Made by a program: the position numbers and the translations under genes. From assembly GCA_965232895.1 (NCBI GenBank), contig OZ247430.1:992001-1056000 (forward strand): a stretch of DNA of 64,000 nucleotides, written 5' to 3'. The notes under the pieces were generated by a model. That model made no database searches. It was not told where the DNA came from and was given only the letters and a program-made list of their open reading frames with translations. Of the stretch, positions 50,337-58,500 are shown in pieces; position 1 is the first letter of the stretch, and every line of letters starts with the position of its first letter. This DNA is from Bin87 sp965232895. GTDB lineage: Bacteria; Chloroflexota; Dehalococcoidia; Lucifugimonadales; UBA3495.

Positions 50337-51710
50337 ATGAAGGGAAGATTCACAGCGCTAATTTTGCTCCTCTCGTCGCTCGCGTCCGTGAGTCTGATCG
50401 CCTGCACTACGTCCCCGGCGCAGGAACCGGAGACCATGGCCCCGAGCCCTACTCCGGAGGTCTCCAGAGCGTTCGCGCCGGAACCTCCGGCGCTTGCCGA
50501 GTTCAACGAGCAGCGGCAGAGCATCAACGAGGCGTGGGACCTGGCGCATGATGACTTCGACCAGTGGCGCGCGGACCTGACGATGTGTCATCCCAGCGCC
50601 ATGACCGAGGCGCTGAACGGCTTTGCGGTGGAGTTCAATGACGTCACTCGGGAGGCCCGGAAAATAACCAGGACCAAAACCACGGGAGAATTTGCCGACA
50701 CGCTGATCTCCGCTGCTGAGGGAGAAGAGAAAGCCCTGCGCGAGTTGCGAGATCGGTGGCAACCGGGAAATGTCTCATTATTCGAGAGCCTGGAAGACCG
50801 TCGCAATCTCTCGGCGAAAGCCCAGCGTGAAGCCCGTGACGAGTCAATAGCGTTACGAGACACATTAACCAAAACGGCAGACCCGGAAGAGGTTGAGGCG
50901 TTTACCGCAGCATTTGAAGCGCTCGAAGAGAAACTTGCGGATGCGCACGAGGAATACGAAGAACTGCGTGACGAGGCGAAGAAAGACGATGCCGCCAAAG
51001 TTATTGAGCAGTTGCAATCTATCGCCGAGACCGTACTGTCGATAGCGGAAGACGTCGAAGAATTGCCGGACCTGAAAGGGAGCGATGCAGCGATCAAGGC
51101 CCTCGAAAAAGCCATTGAAGCTGAAGTGGAGGCCATGGACGAAGCCATCGAAGACGTGACCGCGGAGGAAGAAGCCGACGACGAGGATGAAGAGGACGAG
51201 GAAGCGGAAGGCAAATTGCCAAACTTCAAAGCGATTGACACTGCGGTTACGGCTACCGACGAGGCCCTGGAAAAAATGGCGGATGCGCTCGATGCCGTCT
51301 CCGTGGAGGACACTGCCGCTGCCCTGGCCGACCTGACGTTATTCGATACCGAATATGACCGGCTCTTGCAGACCTGGGACAGATTCCATTCCGAGTACAA
51401 CGACTGGCGGGCGGACGACGGTGGCTGCGACCGGCTCGAGGTGCTGGAATCCTTGACCGAGTTCAGTTCCCAGGTGGACGCCGTGGGCGACAGCGTGCGC
51501 GGCCTCCCCAAGTCCGGCCACCTGGAGCCCGTGCATCGCCTGCTGGTGGAAGCCATTGAAGGCGAGGAGCAGGCGTTCCGGAGCCTGCGCGACACCTGGC
51601 AGCCGTTCACCCTTGACGCCCTGCGGGCCGTGGACCGGGCGCGCATCATGAGCGACACCCGGCGCAGCGACGCGGACATCATCATCATGGAGCTGGAAAG
51701 CCGCTTCTAG
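50337..51710 (+). CDS. putative lipoprotein with duplicated helical domain
   Basis: 457 aa. Lipobox SLIAC with C23. Mature protein is highly helical and acidic, with a run of Asp/Glu around residues 275-300. Two related halves are recognisable: residues about 55-160 (LAHDDFDQWRADLTMC...EGEEKALRELRDRWQPGNVSLFESL) and about 335-450 (RFHSEYNDWRADDGGC...EGEEQAFRSLRDTWQPFTLDALRAV). The shared signature F-x2-WRAD...C...EGEE-A-R-LRD-WQP points to an internal duplication. Between them is a coiled coil. Third gene of the SppA/DUF4350 operon; role unknown. Confidence 0.7.
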   Translation: MKGRFTALILLLSSLASVSLIACTTSPAQEPETMAPSPTPEVSRAFAPEPPALAEFNEQRQSINEAWDLAHDDFDQWRADLTMCHPSAMTEALNGFAVEFNDVTREARKITRTKTTGEFADTLISAAEGEEKALRELRDRWQPGNVSLFESLEDRRNLSAKAQREARDESIALRDTLTKTADPEEVEAFTAAFEALEEKLADAHEEYEELRDEAKKDDAAKVIEQLQSIAETVLSIAEDVEELPDLKGSDAAIKALEKAIEAEVEAMDEAIEDVTAEEEADDEDEEDEEAEGKLPNFKAIDTAVTATDEALEKMADALDAVSVEDTAAALADLTLFDTEYDRLLQTWDRFHSEYNDWRADDGGCDRLEVLESLTEFSSQVDAVGDSVRGLPKSGHLEPVHRLLVEAIEGEEQAFRSLRDTWQPFTLDALRAVDRARIMSDTRRSDADIIIMELESRF

Positions 51711-52024
51711 GCGTCTGACCAACGCGCAAGGTCCAGGATCGGGCGGCGTTTCTCAACCGAGTCGCCGCCCGTTTTCTATCCGTGGGTTTCGGTCCAGGGC
51801 AATCGCATCATAGGCTCCACGCCCGTCACTCCGGCGAATGCCGGAGTCCATTAGTCATGGCATGAAAGAATTTGAAGTGTATTTGACAAATTCGACCACT
51901 GGATTCCTGCTTTCGCAGGAATGACGGCGATGGTGCGATTGCCGTGGGTTTCGGTCGAGGTTCGGGGCCGGCGAACCACTCGGTGCTATAATCCGCGAAC
52001 TCCCACTGCGGTTACGGTGCAACC
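51711..52024. other. gene-free interval holding a MITE
   Basis: No gene. Most of it is the MITE at 51795-51943 with flanking 14-bp direct repeats; the rest is the spacer and the likely promoter region of the LLM oxidoreductase gene (a TATAAT-like ctataatc at 51986-51993). Confidence 0.7.
51795..51943. mobile_element. MITE (core family 1) with 14-bp flanking direct repeats
   Basis: Ends cagggcaatcgca and tgcgattgcc are inverted repeats related to the element at 21996. Core arms cgtcactccggcgaatgccg and ggattcctgctttcgcagga. The 14-mer cgtgggtttcggtc lies immediately on both sides (51781-51794 and 51943-51956), the best target-site-duplication candidate in the window. Confidence 0.85.
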
Positions 52025-53080
52025 ATGCGTTTCGGCCATTTTTTCTACCCCATGAAGTTCGACGACTCGCGCGATGACGTCGCGATCCAGGAATGCCTGG
52101 ACGAGGCGGCGCTGGTCGAAGAGTTGGGTTACGACGCGATCTGGTTCGCCGAGCATTACTTCACCGGGGAGTGCGTGTACGGCGATCCGCTGGTGTTCGC
52201 CAGCGCGGTGGCCGTGAAAACCCGCCGGGTGCTGCTGGGTTTCGGCATTATCGAGCTTCCGCTGCACAATCCGGTGCGGGTGGCGATGCAGACCGCGCTG
52301 CTGGACAACCTGAGTGAGGGCCGATTGGTGGTGGGCACCGCCAAGGGCTCCAACTACAACGCCTTCGAGTACGTCGGCTTCGGCACGGATCCGGCGCTGG
52401 GCTCGGCCCAGATGGAGGAGGCCGAGGAACTGATGGTCACGGCGTGGACGCAGGATGACGTTCACTTCGAAGGCGAGCATTACCGGGTGGCGTTCCCGTC
52501 GGTGCGTCCGCGGCCGTACCAGAAACCCCATCCGCCGCTGGCGCGCGCCTGCATCAACCGCGAGTCGATCATGGAGATGGCGCGGATCGGAAGGCCGATT
52601 TTGCTGCGAGGCCGTTCCACCAACAGCACCGCCGCCGATATCGTCCTCTACCGCGATACCATGGCCGAGGCGGGATTCGATGAGGAAACCATCCAGCGCA
52701 ACCTGGATCAGATCTGGGTGTGGCGCGAGATCCACGTGGCGGAAACGGACGACCGGGCCATGGACGAGTTCCTGCCGGCCAACCTGGAGGCGTACACGAC
52801 CATCCAGGGCTACCGGGAGCGGTGGAACCCGAAGGAATTTCCCATGTCCTACCAGCCGCCGCCCATCCAGAAGGACGCCTACGGCGACCGGCCCAATCCC
52901 GATGCGCCGGAGAACCTCGTGGGCAGCCCGCGGCGGGTCGCCGAGCAGGTGGACGAGATGCGCCGCCTGGGCATACGCAACCTGATGCTGACCAACCGCG
53001 GGTTGATGTCAGCGGAGGCGACGCAGCGCTCGTTGCATCTCTTCGCCGAGCAGGTGATGCCGAAGTTCCCCAACGCCTGA
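52025..53080 (+). CDS. LLM-class (luciferase-like) flavin-dependent oxidoreductase
   Basis: 351 aa TIM-barrel. MRFGHFFYPMKFDDSRDD, AALVEELGYDAIWFAEHYF, VLLGFGIIELPLHNPVRVA, LDNLSEGRLVVGTAKGSNYN and LVGSPRRVAEQVDEMRRLGI match bacterial luciferase-like monooxygenases using FMNH2 or F420. Single gene. Expansion of such enzymes is a feature described for SAR202-type Chloroflexota, where oxidation of recalcitrant organic matter is proposed. Substrate unknown. Confidence 0.9.
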   Translation: MRFGHFFYPMKFDDSRDDVAIQECLDEAALVEELGYDAIWFAEHYFTGECVYGDPLVFASAVAVKTRRVLLGFGIIELPLHNPVRVAMQTALLDNLSEGRLVVGTAKGSNYNAFEYVGFGTDPALGSAQMEEAEELMVTAWTQDDVHFEGEHYRVAFPSVRPRPYQKPHPPLARACINRESIMEMARIGRPILLRGRSTNSTAADIVLYRDTMAEAGFDEETIQRNLDQIWVWREIHVAETDDRAMDEFLPANLEAYTTIQGYRERWNPKEFPMSYQPPPIQKDAYGDRPNPDAPENLVGSPRRVAEQVDEMRRLGIRNLMLTNRGLMSAEATQRSLHLFAEQVMPKFPNA

Positions 53081-53102
53081 ACGGAGGCGACGCAAAGTGT
53101 CA

Positions 53103-53265
53103 TAGGACTTACGCAGTTGGGCAGCATAACAAACGTCACTCCCGGGAAATCAGGAATCCAGTGGCCGAAATCGAGAACAGTGTTTCCGATTGGTTCACTG
53201 TAAAGTCTATGGATTCCTGCTTTCGCAGGAATGACGGGTTTGTAATTTCAGGTGCGTAACTCCTA
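53103..53265. mobile_element. MITE (core family 1) with 5-bp flanking direct repeats
   Basis: Ends taggacttacgca and tgcgtaactccta are inverted repeats at 12 of 13 positions. Core arms cgtcactcccgggaaatcag and ggattcctgctttcgcagga. TGTCA flanks both sides (53098-53102, 53266-53270). Confidence 0.8.
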
Positions 53266-53327
53266 TGTCATTGCGAGCGAAGCGCAGCAATCTTGTCGGG
53301 TGAGCGCAACCCTTCGATGACAAACCA
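53266..53327. repeat. left half of a family-3 palindromic element
   Basis: Contains gtcattgcgagcgaagcgca and gcaatcttgtcg. The complementary right half is at 53749-53803, on the other side of the RidA-like gene. Confidence 0.6.
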
Positions 53328-53357
53328 ACCGAACCCGCCTCGATGGGGAGGACAGCA

Positions 53358-53747
53358 ATGGAAAAGACCAGGAACAATCACCCCAACATCGCGCCGTCGG
53401 GGCCCACGTTCAGCCGAACGGTGCGCGCCGGCAACTGGCTGTTCATCGCCGGCTGCACGGCCCGGGGCACCGATGCCCAGGGCAAGTCTCTGATGGAGCA
53501 AACGCGGGTGACCCTGGACCGGATCGCGCAAATCGTGCGCGCCGAGGGCGGGCAGCCGTCGGACATCGTGAAGATCACGACCTTTGTCACCAGCATCCCG
53601 GCCTGGCGCGAGGCGCGCGAAACCCAGGAGGCGCTGTGGGTCGAGTTCTTCGAGGGCGCCTATCCGGCCAACACGCTGATTGAGATCACGGGGCTGGCCG
53701 AGGCCGGCCTGGACGTGGAGATCGAGGCCACGGCCGAGATCAGCTGA
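53358..53747 (+). CDS. RidA/YjgF-family protein lacking the key arginine
   Basis: 129 aa; ATG 53358 has GGGGAGGA upstream. Family features: SRTVRAGNWLFIAGCTARG, MEQTRVTLDRIAQIVRAEGG, DIVKITTFVTSI, and YPANTLIEITGLAEAGLDVEIEATA. In active RidA the PAR motif supplies Arg105 that binds the carboxylate of 2-aminoacrylate-type imines; here it is N105 (PANT). So it belongs to a Rid subgroup without classical imine deaminase activity, or works on another substrate. It is bracketed by the two halves of a family-3 palindrome. Confidence 0.85.
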   Translation: MEKTRNNHPNIAPSGPTFSRTVRAGNWLFIAGCTARGTDAQGKSLMEQTRVTLDRIAQIVRAEGGQPSDIVKITTFVTSIPAWREARETQEALWVEFFEGAYPANTLIEITGLAEAGLDVEIEATAEIS

Positions 53748-53748
53748 T

Positions 53749-53803
53749 AGAGGTTCGGGGCTGCATCGACCGGATTGCCCGCTCCGCTCACAATGACGGA
53801 AGA
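53749..53803. repeat. right half of a family-3 palindromic element
   Basis: Contains cgaccggattgcccgctccg and ctcacaatgacgg, the reverse complement in order of the left half at 53266-53327 with several mismatches. Confidence 0.6.
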
Positions 53804-53832
53804 GGATCACGACGAGTGGAGGCGCCGATCTT

Positions 53833-55053
53833 TTACCGCAGGTCGTCGGCAGAGATGAGCCCGTCAGCGATGCCTTTCAGCAGAATAAATGGACGCATCA
53901 GAGGAATGACAAAGCGGTATTGATAGCGTCGAGACTGCCCCTCTTTTAGCAGGGCGGGTCCCCTGCTACTCTCGCAAAAAGCATCGAGGTGGCGAGCGAA
54001 TGCCGGAATGTCGTAGTTTCGGTTCATGATCCGGGACAAGGGCTCACGCACAGCCTGAGCGTTGAAATATCCCAGGTCATCGGCTTGAGCAATAGCGCAG
54101 GCCAGCAGCACTGGAGCATAAAGCGCGGCCGGATTAGCGCTATAGACTGCCGCCGAGTAGCGATCCCTGATGCTGCGTTCGGTCATCGCCAGAGATTCAG
54201 CAACGGCTCCGTCAATGTCACTTCGATCAACCACCTCACGATCGTTTCCCAAGGTTCGCCTTGCTGCGTGGAGGGTGAGCAGGTGAGTGTAATGAGGATA
54301 TCCTTGTGACACCGCGGGAATATACCATTGCGAGGTTTCATCCATGGTCATTCCCGCCTTCTGCAGACCGGTGTCCACGATGCTGGCCAGCTCATCGCGA
54401 GTCATACGAGGCATCTGCACCTGTGTCAGGCAACGCTCGATTGACGGATGCTCTCCTATCAGCGCGCCAACATCGCTGGCTGCGCCAACCAGCAGGAAGG
54501 TGGCAGGCACAGCATAATCAGACAAGCCTTTGATAGTATCGGTAAGCAGAGCGATGGAATTTTGGTCAGTCAAGCGGTCAAACTCGTCAAGGATAAGCAA
54601 CCAGTTGGCTGGAATATCCCGCAACAAATTGAGAATATCATTTGGCGCGGGATTTTGAGGAAGGCGATTGCCCAATGATGTCGAAATCTGGTCGCTAGTT
54701 TCTCCGAAGCCAAGCCGAGCCCGTTCCTGCACAGCTGCTATTTGACTCATCAGTTTTCGCATCAGGCTGCCATAGTCATCCGCGGTGTCGCAGTTTGCCT
54801 GAGCGACCGTAAGTTCCTGGTCCACCAGATCTCCGAGCACCAAGCGGATGATGTTTGCCAGAGACGTTTTTCCTACACCACGTTCTCCGAATAGGATGCA
54901 GTGCATCCCGACTTGGTTTACTGCATCCGCGACCCGGATCAGGGTTTCGACCCGCCCTGAAAACAAGGCAGTGTCTCGTATGGGCGCGGCAGGCGTAAAT
55001 ATGTTGCCGAGCTGCACTGCGCGCGGGTCAACAGGCAAGTTTCGCGCTGTCAA
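53833..55053 (-). CDS. AAA+ ATPase (Orc1/Cdc6-like P-loop)
   Basis: 406 aa from a TTG at 55053, chosen because GGAGG lies 7 bases upstream and because the only earlier start in this frame, a TTG at 55107, falls inside a good promoter. Walker A GERGVGKTS at about 56-64, Walker B LLILDEFD with D156-E157, a sensor-1-like TFLLVGAASDV, then a helical lid and a C-terminal region with winged-helix character. Such stand-alone ATPases occur in mobile or defence contexts or as regulators. No partner is adjacent on the same strand. Confidence 0.8.
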   Translation of the reverse strand: MTARNLPVDPRAVQLGNIFTPAAPIRDTALFSGRVETLIRVADAVNQVGMHCILFGERGVGKTSLANIIRLVLGDLVDQELTVAQANCDTADDYGSLMRKLMSQIAAVQERARLGFGETSDQISTSLGNRLPQNPAPNDILNLLRDIPANWLLILDEFDRLTDQNSIALLTDTIKGLSDYAVPATFLLVGAASDVGALIGEHPSIERCLTQVQMPRMTRDELASIVDTGLQKAGMTMDETSQWYIPAVSQGYPHYTHLLTLHAARRTLGNDREVVDRSDIDGAVAESLAMTERSIRDRYSAAVYSANPAALYAPVLLACAIAQADDLGYFNAQAVREPLSRIMNRNYDIPAFARHLDAFCESSRGPALLKEGQSRRYQYRFVIPLMRPFILLKGIADGLISADDLR

Positions 55054-55091
55054 TTCGCTGCCTCCGACAGTTAATATATTGCGTACAACTA

Positions 55092-55120
55092 ATAATATCA
55101 GCGGCAACGCCCTGGATCAA
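55092..55120 (-). promoter_or_regulatory. sigma70-type promoter for the AAA ATPase gene
   Basis: On the minus strand: -35 TTGATC (55120-55115), a 17-nt spacer, and -10 TATTAT (55097-55092). The GGAGG ribosome site and TTG start follow within 40 bases. The region is AT-rich in a GC-rich setting. Confidence 0.6.
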
Positions 55121-55182
55121 CGGTTAATATCACACAGTCAAGGTCAATTCGCTGTCGCGACGCTGTAGTGATGCCTGCGCGG

Positions 55183-55779
55183 TCAGATAACCGAATGGCC
55201 CCGGTGGAACTCCTCGACCTGCCGCAGGTAGTTGCGCAGGAGGTCGTGTCCCACCAGCGTCATTATTGACTCCGGGTGGAACTGGATGCCCTCCACGGGC
55301 AGCTCCTTGTGGCGCACGCCCATGATCAGGCCGTTGTCCGTCCACGCGGTGACTTCCAGGAAGTCGGGCACGGTCTCGGGGTAGATCACCAGGCTGTGGT
55401 AGCGGATGCCCTCGAACGGGTTGGGCAGGCCGGCGAACACTCCCCTGCCGTCGTGGTGGATCATCGACGTCTTGCCGTGGCGGATCTCGCCGGCTCGATC
55501 CACGGTCGCGCCGTAGGCATCACCGATGCACTGGTGGCCGAGGCAGACGCCCAGCACGGGCAGTTTGGGACCGAAGTGCCGGATGACGTCGTTGGAGATG
55601 CCGGCCTCCCGGGGGGTGCAGGGCCCCGGCGATACCACGATGCCCTCGGGCTGCATTGCCTCGATGTCCTCGATGGTGGTCTTGTCGTTGCGGATCACCT
55701 CGACCTCGGCGCCCAGCTCACACAGGTACTGGTAGAGGTTGTAGGTGAAGCTGTCGTAGTTGTCGATGAGCAGCAGCAT
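55183..55779 (-). CDS. trpG: anthranilate synthase component II (glutamine amidotransferase)
   Basis: 198 aa. Class I glutamine amidotransferase: LLLIDNYDSFTYNL, SPGPCTPREAGIS, the catalytic Cys C79 in LGVCLGHQCIG, and the His/Glu of the triad H168 and E170 in IQFHPESI. It supplies ammonia to TrpE for anthranilate formation, and may double as PabA. It is on the same strand as trpE but separated from it by three unrelated genes. Confidence 0.93.
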   Translation of the reverse strand: MLLLIDNYDSFTYNLYQYLCELGAEVEVIRNDKTTIEDIEAMQPEGIVVSPGPCTPREAGISNDVIRHFGPKLPVLGVCLGHQCIGDAYGATVDRAGEIRHGKTSMIHHDGRGVFAGLPNPFEGIRYHSLVIYPETVPDFLEVTAWTDNGLIMGVRHKELPVEGIQFHPESIMTLVGHDLLRNYLRQVEEFHRGHSVI

Positions 55780-55834
55780 AGTTCTCTCTTACGGTTGCGC
55801 TCTCAAACAGGGAACTGTTTGCTCTAGCTTGGGA

Positions 55835-56125
55835 TTAGTCCCGCTTTGCGTTGCGTCGCAATCTTCTGTACACCGTCCAAGACTGGTTGCCCATATCGAT
55901 GCGGTACCTGAATGTCCGTCCTTTGAAACGAAGCTGACCGCCGGGTTCAGGGTAGTCGATGAGCCTAGTCCCGTGGCTGCCCGGAATGCTGGCAAACTTA
56001 TCCAGCACCCACTGCGGTATTTTTGCAGTGTTACGGTTATCGCCAATGAATTCCCAAACAGGAACGGTCTTCCCCTTACTTTGTTGCGGATCTGTTCCCA
56101 GCAGTCGGCTGATTTTTCGAAGCAT
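55835..56125 (-). CDS. hypothetical protein in the trp locus
   Basis: 96 aa, basic. Central beta-rich part (RLIDYPEPGGQLRFKGRTFRYRIDMG) and a basic C-terminus (WTVYRRLRRNAKRD). No known domain is recognised. It begins where the VOC gene ends and precedes trpG, so it is probably co-transcribed with the T-box-controlled trpE. Confidence 0.55.
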   Translation of the reverse strand: MLRKISRLLGTDPQQSKGKTVPVWEFIGDNRNTAKIPQWVLDKFASIPGSHGTRLIDYPEPGGQLRFKGRTFRYRIDMGNQSWTVYRRLRRNAKRD

Positions 56126-56565
56126 CAGTAAAGCTCCACCAGTTCCAGCCAGTTGCCGTCCGGGTCCTGGCAGTAGGAGGCCTTGCGCACCATGTTGCCG
56201 GCGTCGTCGTACATTGCGACAGGGGGTGTGGGGTAGCTGAGGCCGCGGTTGCGGGTGTTCTCGTAGAAGGCGTCGATATCCTCGACGAAGAAGGCCAGAT
56301 GCGCGGCGCGCACGTCATTCTTGTCGAAGTCGGCGTACCCGCCCTCGGGGTTCATGTACTGGATCAGCTCCAGCTGGTGGCCGTCGCCCATTTCGAAGAA
56401 CGCGCCCTTGATGTGGGCGTCGGGGAAGCCCAGCAGCGTGGCGGGGAACTCGCCGGTGCGCTCGGTGCGCATGGTTAGGGTCAGGCCCAGCACGTCGGAG
56501 TAGAAGGCGACGGCGGCCTCCAGGTCCTTGACGATGAAACCGGTGTGGAAGAATGATTTGAGCAT
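56125..56565 (-). CDS. VOC-superfamily (glyoxalase/dioxygenase-like) protein
   Basis: 146 aa, two beta-alpha-beta-beta-beta modules. Candidate metal ligands: H7 in FHTGFIVKD, E in GHQLELIQY, H in AAHLAFFVED and the final E in GNWLELVELY, the usual H/E-H/E pattern of glyoxalase I-like enzymes. Substrate unknown. It lies between trpE and trpG and overlaps the following small gene's start by one base. Confidence 0.88.
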   Translation of the reverse strand: MLKSFFHTGFIVKDLEAAVAFYSDVLGLTLTMRTERTGEFPATLLGFPDAHIKGAFFEMGDGHQLELIQYMNPEGGYADFDKNDVRAAHLAFFVEDIDAFYENTRNRGLSYPTPPVAMYDDAGNMVRKASYCQDPDGNWLELVELY

Positions 56566-56574
56566 TTTGGCCTC

Positions 56575-56928
56575 CTATGGGAGCAAAGGTTCCAGGGCCG
56601 TCAGCAATCGCTGAACTTGATACAGGCCATCGCGAACCATCTCCTCACGCAACCAACCCTCATAAAAGTTGGTGTGCAACGATGACGCCATTTGAAAATC
56701 GCGGCGGACATTGACGTCGCCTGACTCATCAGTCAGCAAGGCGGCGACCTGGAACAAGCTGTCGTGGCTGCGATGCTCCCATCCGCGTTGCTCGGCTATC
56801 GCTTTCACGACTGAAGTAGCGGCGCCCCAGCCTTTCTCAGACGCCTGGCGGAGGTCGCCGTCTTCAAGCTCCTCAAAAGCTTGCCGAAGGAAGTCCGATG
56901 CTGCCGTTTGGTATTTCAAAACCTGCAT
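56575..56928 (-). CDS. PaREP1/HEPN-like helical protein
   Basis: 117 aa from the ATG at 56928 (the frame is open to 57027, but that part overlaps trpE). Signature DLRQASEKGWGAATSVVKAIAEQRGW, SHDSLF and a late LHTNFYEGW match the PaREP1-type HEPN-fold family also seen at 59253. HEPN proteins are often RNases or parts of toxin-antitoxin pairs, but the Rx4-6H motif is not clear here. It sits between trpE and the VOC gene. Confidence 0.6.
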   Translation of the reverse strand: MQVLKYQTAASDFLRQAFEELEDGDLRQASEKGWGAATSVVKAIAEQRGWEHRSHDSLFQVAALLTDESGDVNVRRDFQMASSLHTNFYEGWLREEMVRDGLYQVQRLLTALEPLLP

Positions 56929-57007
56929 GAAACTCACTATGTCCGGTTGAATGGCTGCATCCCTGATACTCTTATACCAAACCAGAGCGGCTGAAAACCA
57001 GCGGGCT

Positions 57008-58468
57008 TCAGGCGGCGCCCTCGGCAACGTCGATGGCGCGCATCATGGCGCCCGACTTGTGGCGGGTCTCCATGTACTCGTCCTCGGCCACGCTGTCGGC
57101 GACCACGCCGCCGCCGGCCTGCACGTACATGACGCCGTCCTTGAAGACGCCGGTGCGCAGGACCAGGGCGGTGTCCATGTTGCCGTTGTAGCTGAAGTAG
57201 GCCACTGCGCCGCCGTAGGGCCCGCGCCGCTCCTGCTCGATCTCGGCGATGATTTCCATGGCGCGGATCTTGGGCGCGCCGGAGACGGTGCCGGCGGGGA
57301 AGCAGGCGCGCAACGCGTCGTAGGGCGTCATGTCGGACCGCAGTTCACCCTCGACGTGGGATACCAGGTGCATGACGTGGGAGAACCGCTCCACGTCCAT
57401 GTACTGGGTGACCTTGACCGTGCCGGGGACGCTGACGCGGCCGATGTCGTTGCGACCCAGGTCCAGCAGCATGATGTGCTCGGCCTGCTGCTTTTCGCTG
57501 CCTTTGAGTTCCTCTTCCAGGGCGATGTCCTCGGCCGGTGTCTGGCCGCGCGGACGGGTGCCGGCGATGGGGTGCGTGGCGACGGTGCCATCGTGGACGG
57601 TAGCCACCGTCTCGATGGCAGCGCCCACGATCTGGAAGCCGTTGAGGTCCAGGTAGTACATGTAGGGCGACGGGTTGCTGCCGCGCAGGGCGCGGTACAC
57701 CTGGAAGGGATGGGCGTCGGTGCGACGGCTGAACCGCTGGGAGTTCACCACCTGGATGACGTCGCCGGCGTAGATGTACTCGATGCACTTTTCAATCGCC
57801 GCTTCGTACTCGGGCACGGTGAAGTTGGACTCGGTTCCGGCGGAGGAGGGCAGCGCCGGCTGGGCCAGAAGTTCCGCCGGCAGTTCCAGCGGACGGGAAA
57901 GGCGGTCCACCATGCGCTCGATCTTGGCGGTGGCCGCGTCGTAGGCTTCGGCAATGTCTCCGCCGTCCAGCCGGGCGTGGCTGACCACCTTTATGTCGTG
58001 GCGCAGGTGGTCGAACACCAGCAGCGTGTCGGTGAACATGAAGACCGACTCCGGCAGGCCCTGGGGGTCGGCCTGCGGCATGGGCACGCGAGGCTCGAAG
58101 TAGTGCACGGCGTCGTAGGCGACGTAGCCCACGCCGCCGCCGTGGAACGGGGGCAGTCCCTCCACCGGGATCAGCTGGAAGGCGTCCATTTCCCGCTGCA
58201 CCAGGTTCAGCGGATCCACCGTGCCGGAGGGCTGGTCGGCGCCGGTGCTGAACACGTCGTAGGGCTCGGTGCCGATGAAGCTGTAGCGGCCGATGCGCTC
58301 GCCGCCGGCCACCGATTCCAGCAGGAAGGAGTAGGGCGGGCGCGCCACCTTCAGGTAGGCCGACACGGGGGTTTCCAGGTCGGCGTTGATGGTGCGATAG
58401 ACCGGGCAGAGGTTGCCCTGTCCGGCCAGCGCGCGGACCTGATCAAGCGTGGGGTAGTACATTGTCAT
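57008..58468 (-). CDS. trpE: anthranilate synthase component I
   Basis: 486 aa; ATG at 58468. N-terminal domain with YSFLLESVAGGERIGRYSFIG (tryptophan-binding LLES region), then the chorismate-binding domain: GDVIQVVNSQRF, SPYMYYLDL, HPIAGTRPRG, HIMLLDLGRNDIGRVS, and GAPKIRAMEIIAEIE...RRGPYGGAVAYFSYNGNMD. It converts chorismate to anthranilate with TrpG. The T-box leader with a Trp specifier directly upstream confirms a tryptophan role over PabB. Confidence 0.95.
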   Translation of the reverse strand: MTMYYPTLDQVRALAGQGNLCPVYRTINADLETPVSAYLKVARPPYSFLLESVAGGERIGRYSFIGTEPYDVFSTGADQPSGTVDPLNLVQREMDAFQLIPVEGLPPFHGGGVGYVAYDAVHYFEPRVPMPQADPQGLPESVFMFTDTLLVFDHLRHDIKVVSHARLDGGDIAEAYDAATAKIERMVDRLSRPLELPAELLAQPALPSSAGTESNFTVPEYEAAIEKCIEYIYAGDVIQVVNSQRFSRRTDAHPFQVYRALRGSNPSPYMYYLDLNGFQIVGAAIETVATVHDGTVATHPIAGTRPRGQTPAEDIALEEELKGSEKQQAEHIMLLDLGRNDIGRVSVPGTVKVTQYMDVERFSHVMHLVSHVEGELRSDMTPYDALRACFPAGTVSGAPKIRAMEIIAEIEQERRGPYGGAVAYFSYNGNMDTALVLRTGVFKDGVMYVQAGGGVVADSVAEDEYMETRHKSGAMMRAIDVAEGAA

Positions 58469-58500
58469 GTTGTGATTTCCAGATGTGTTGGGCAGCGGCG

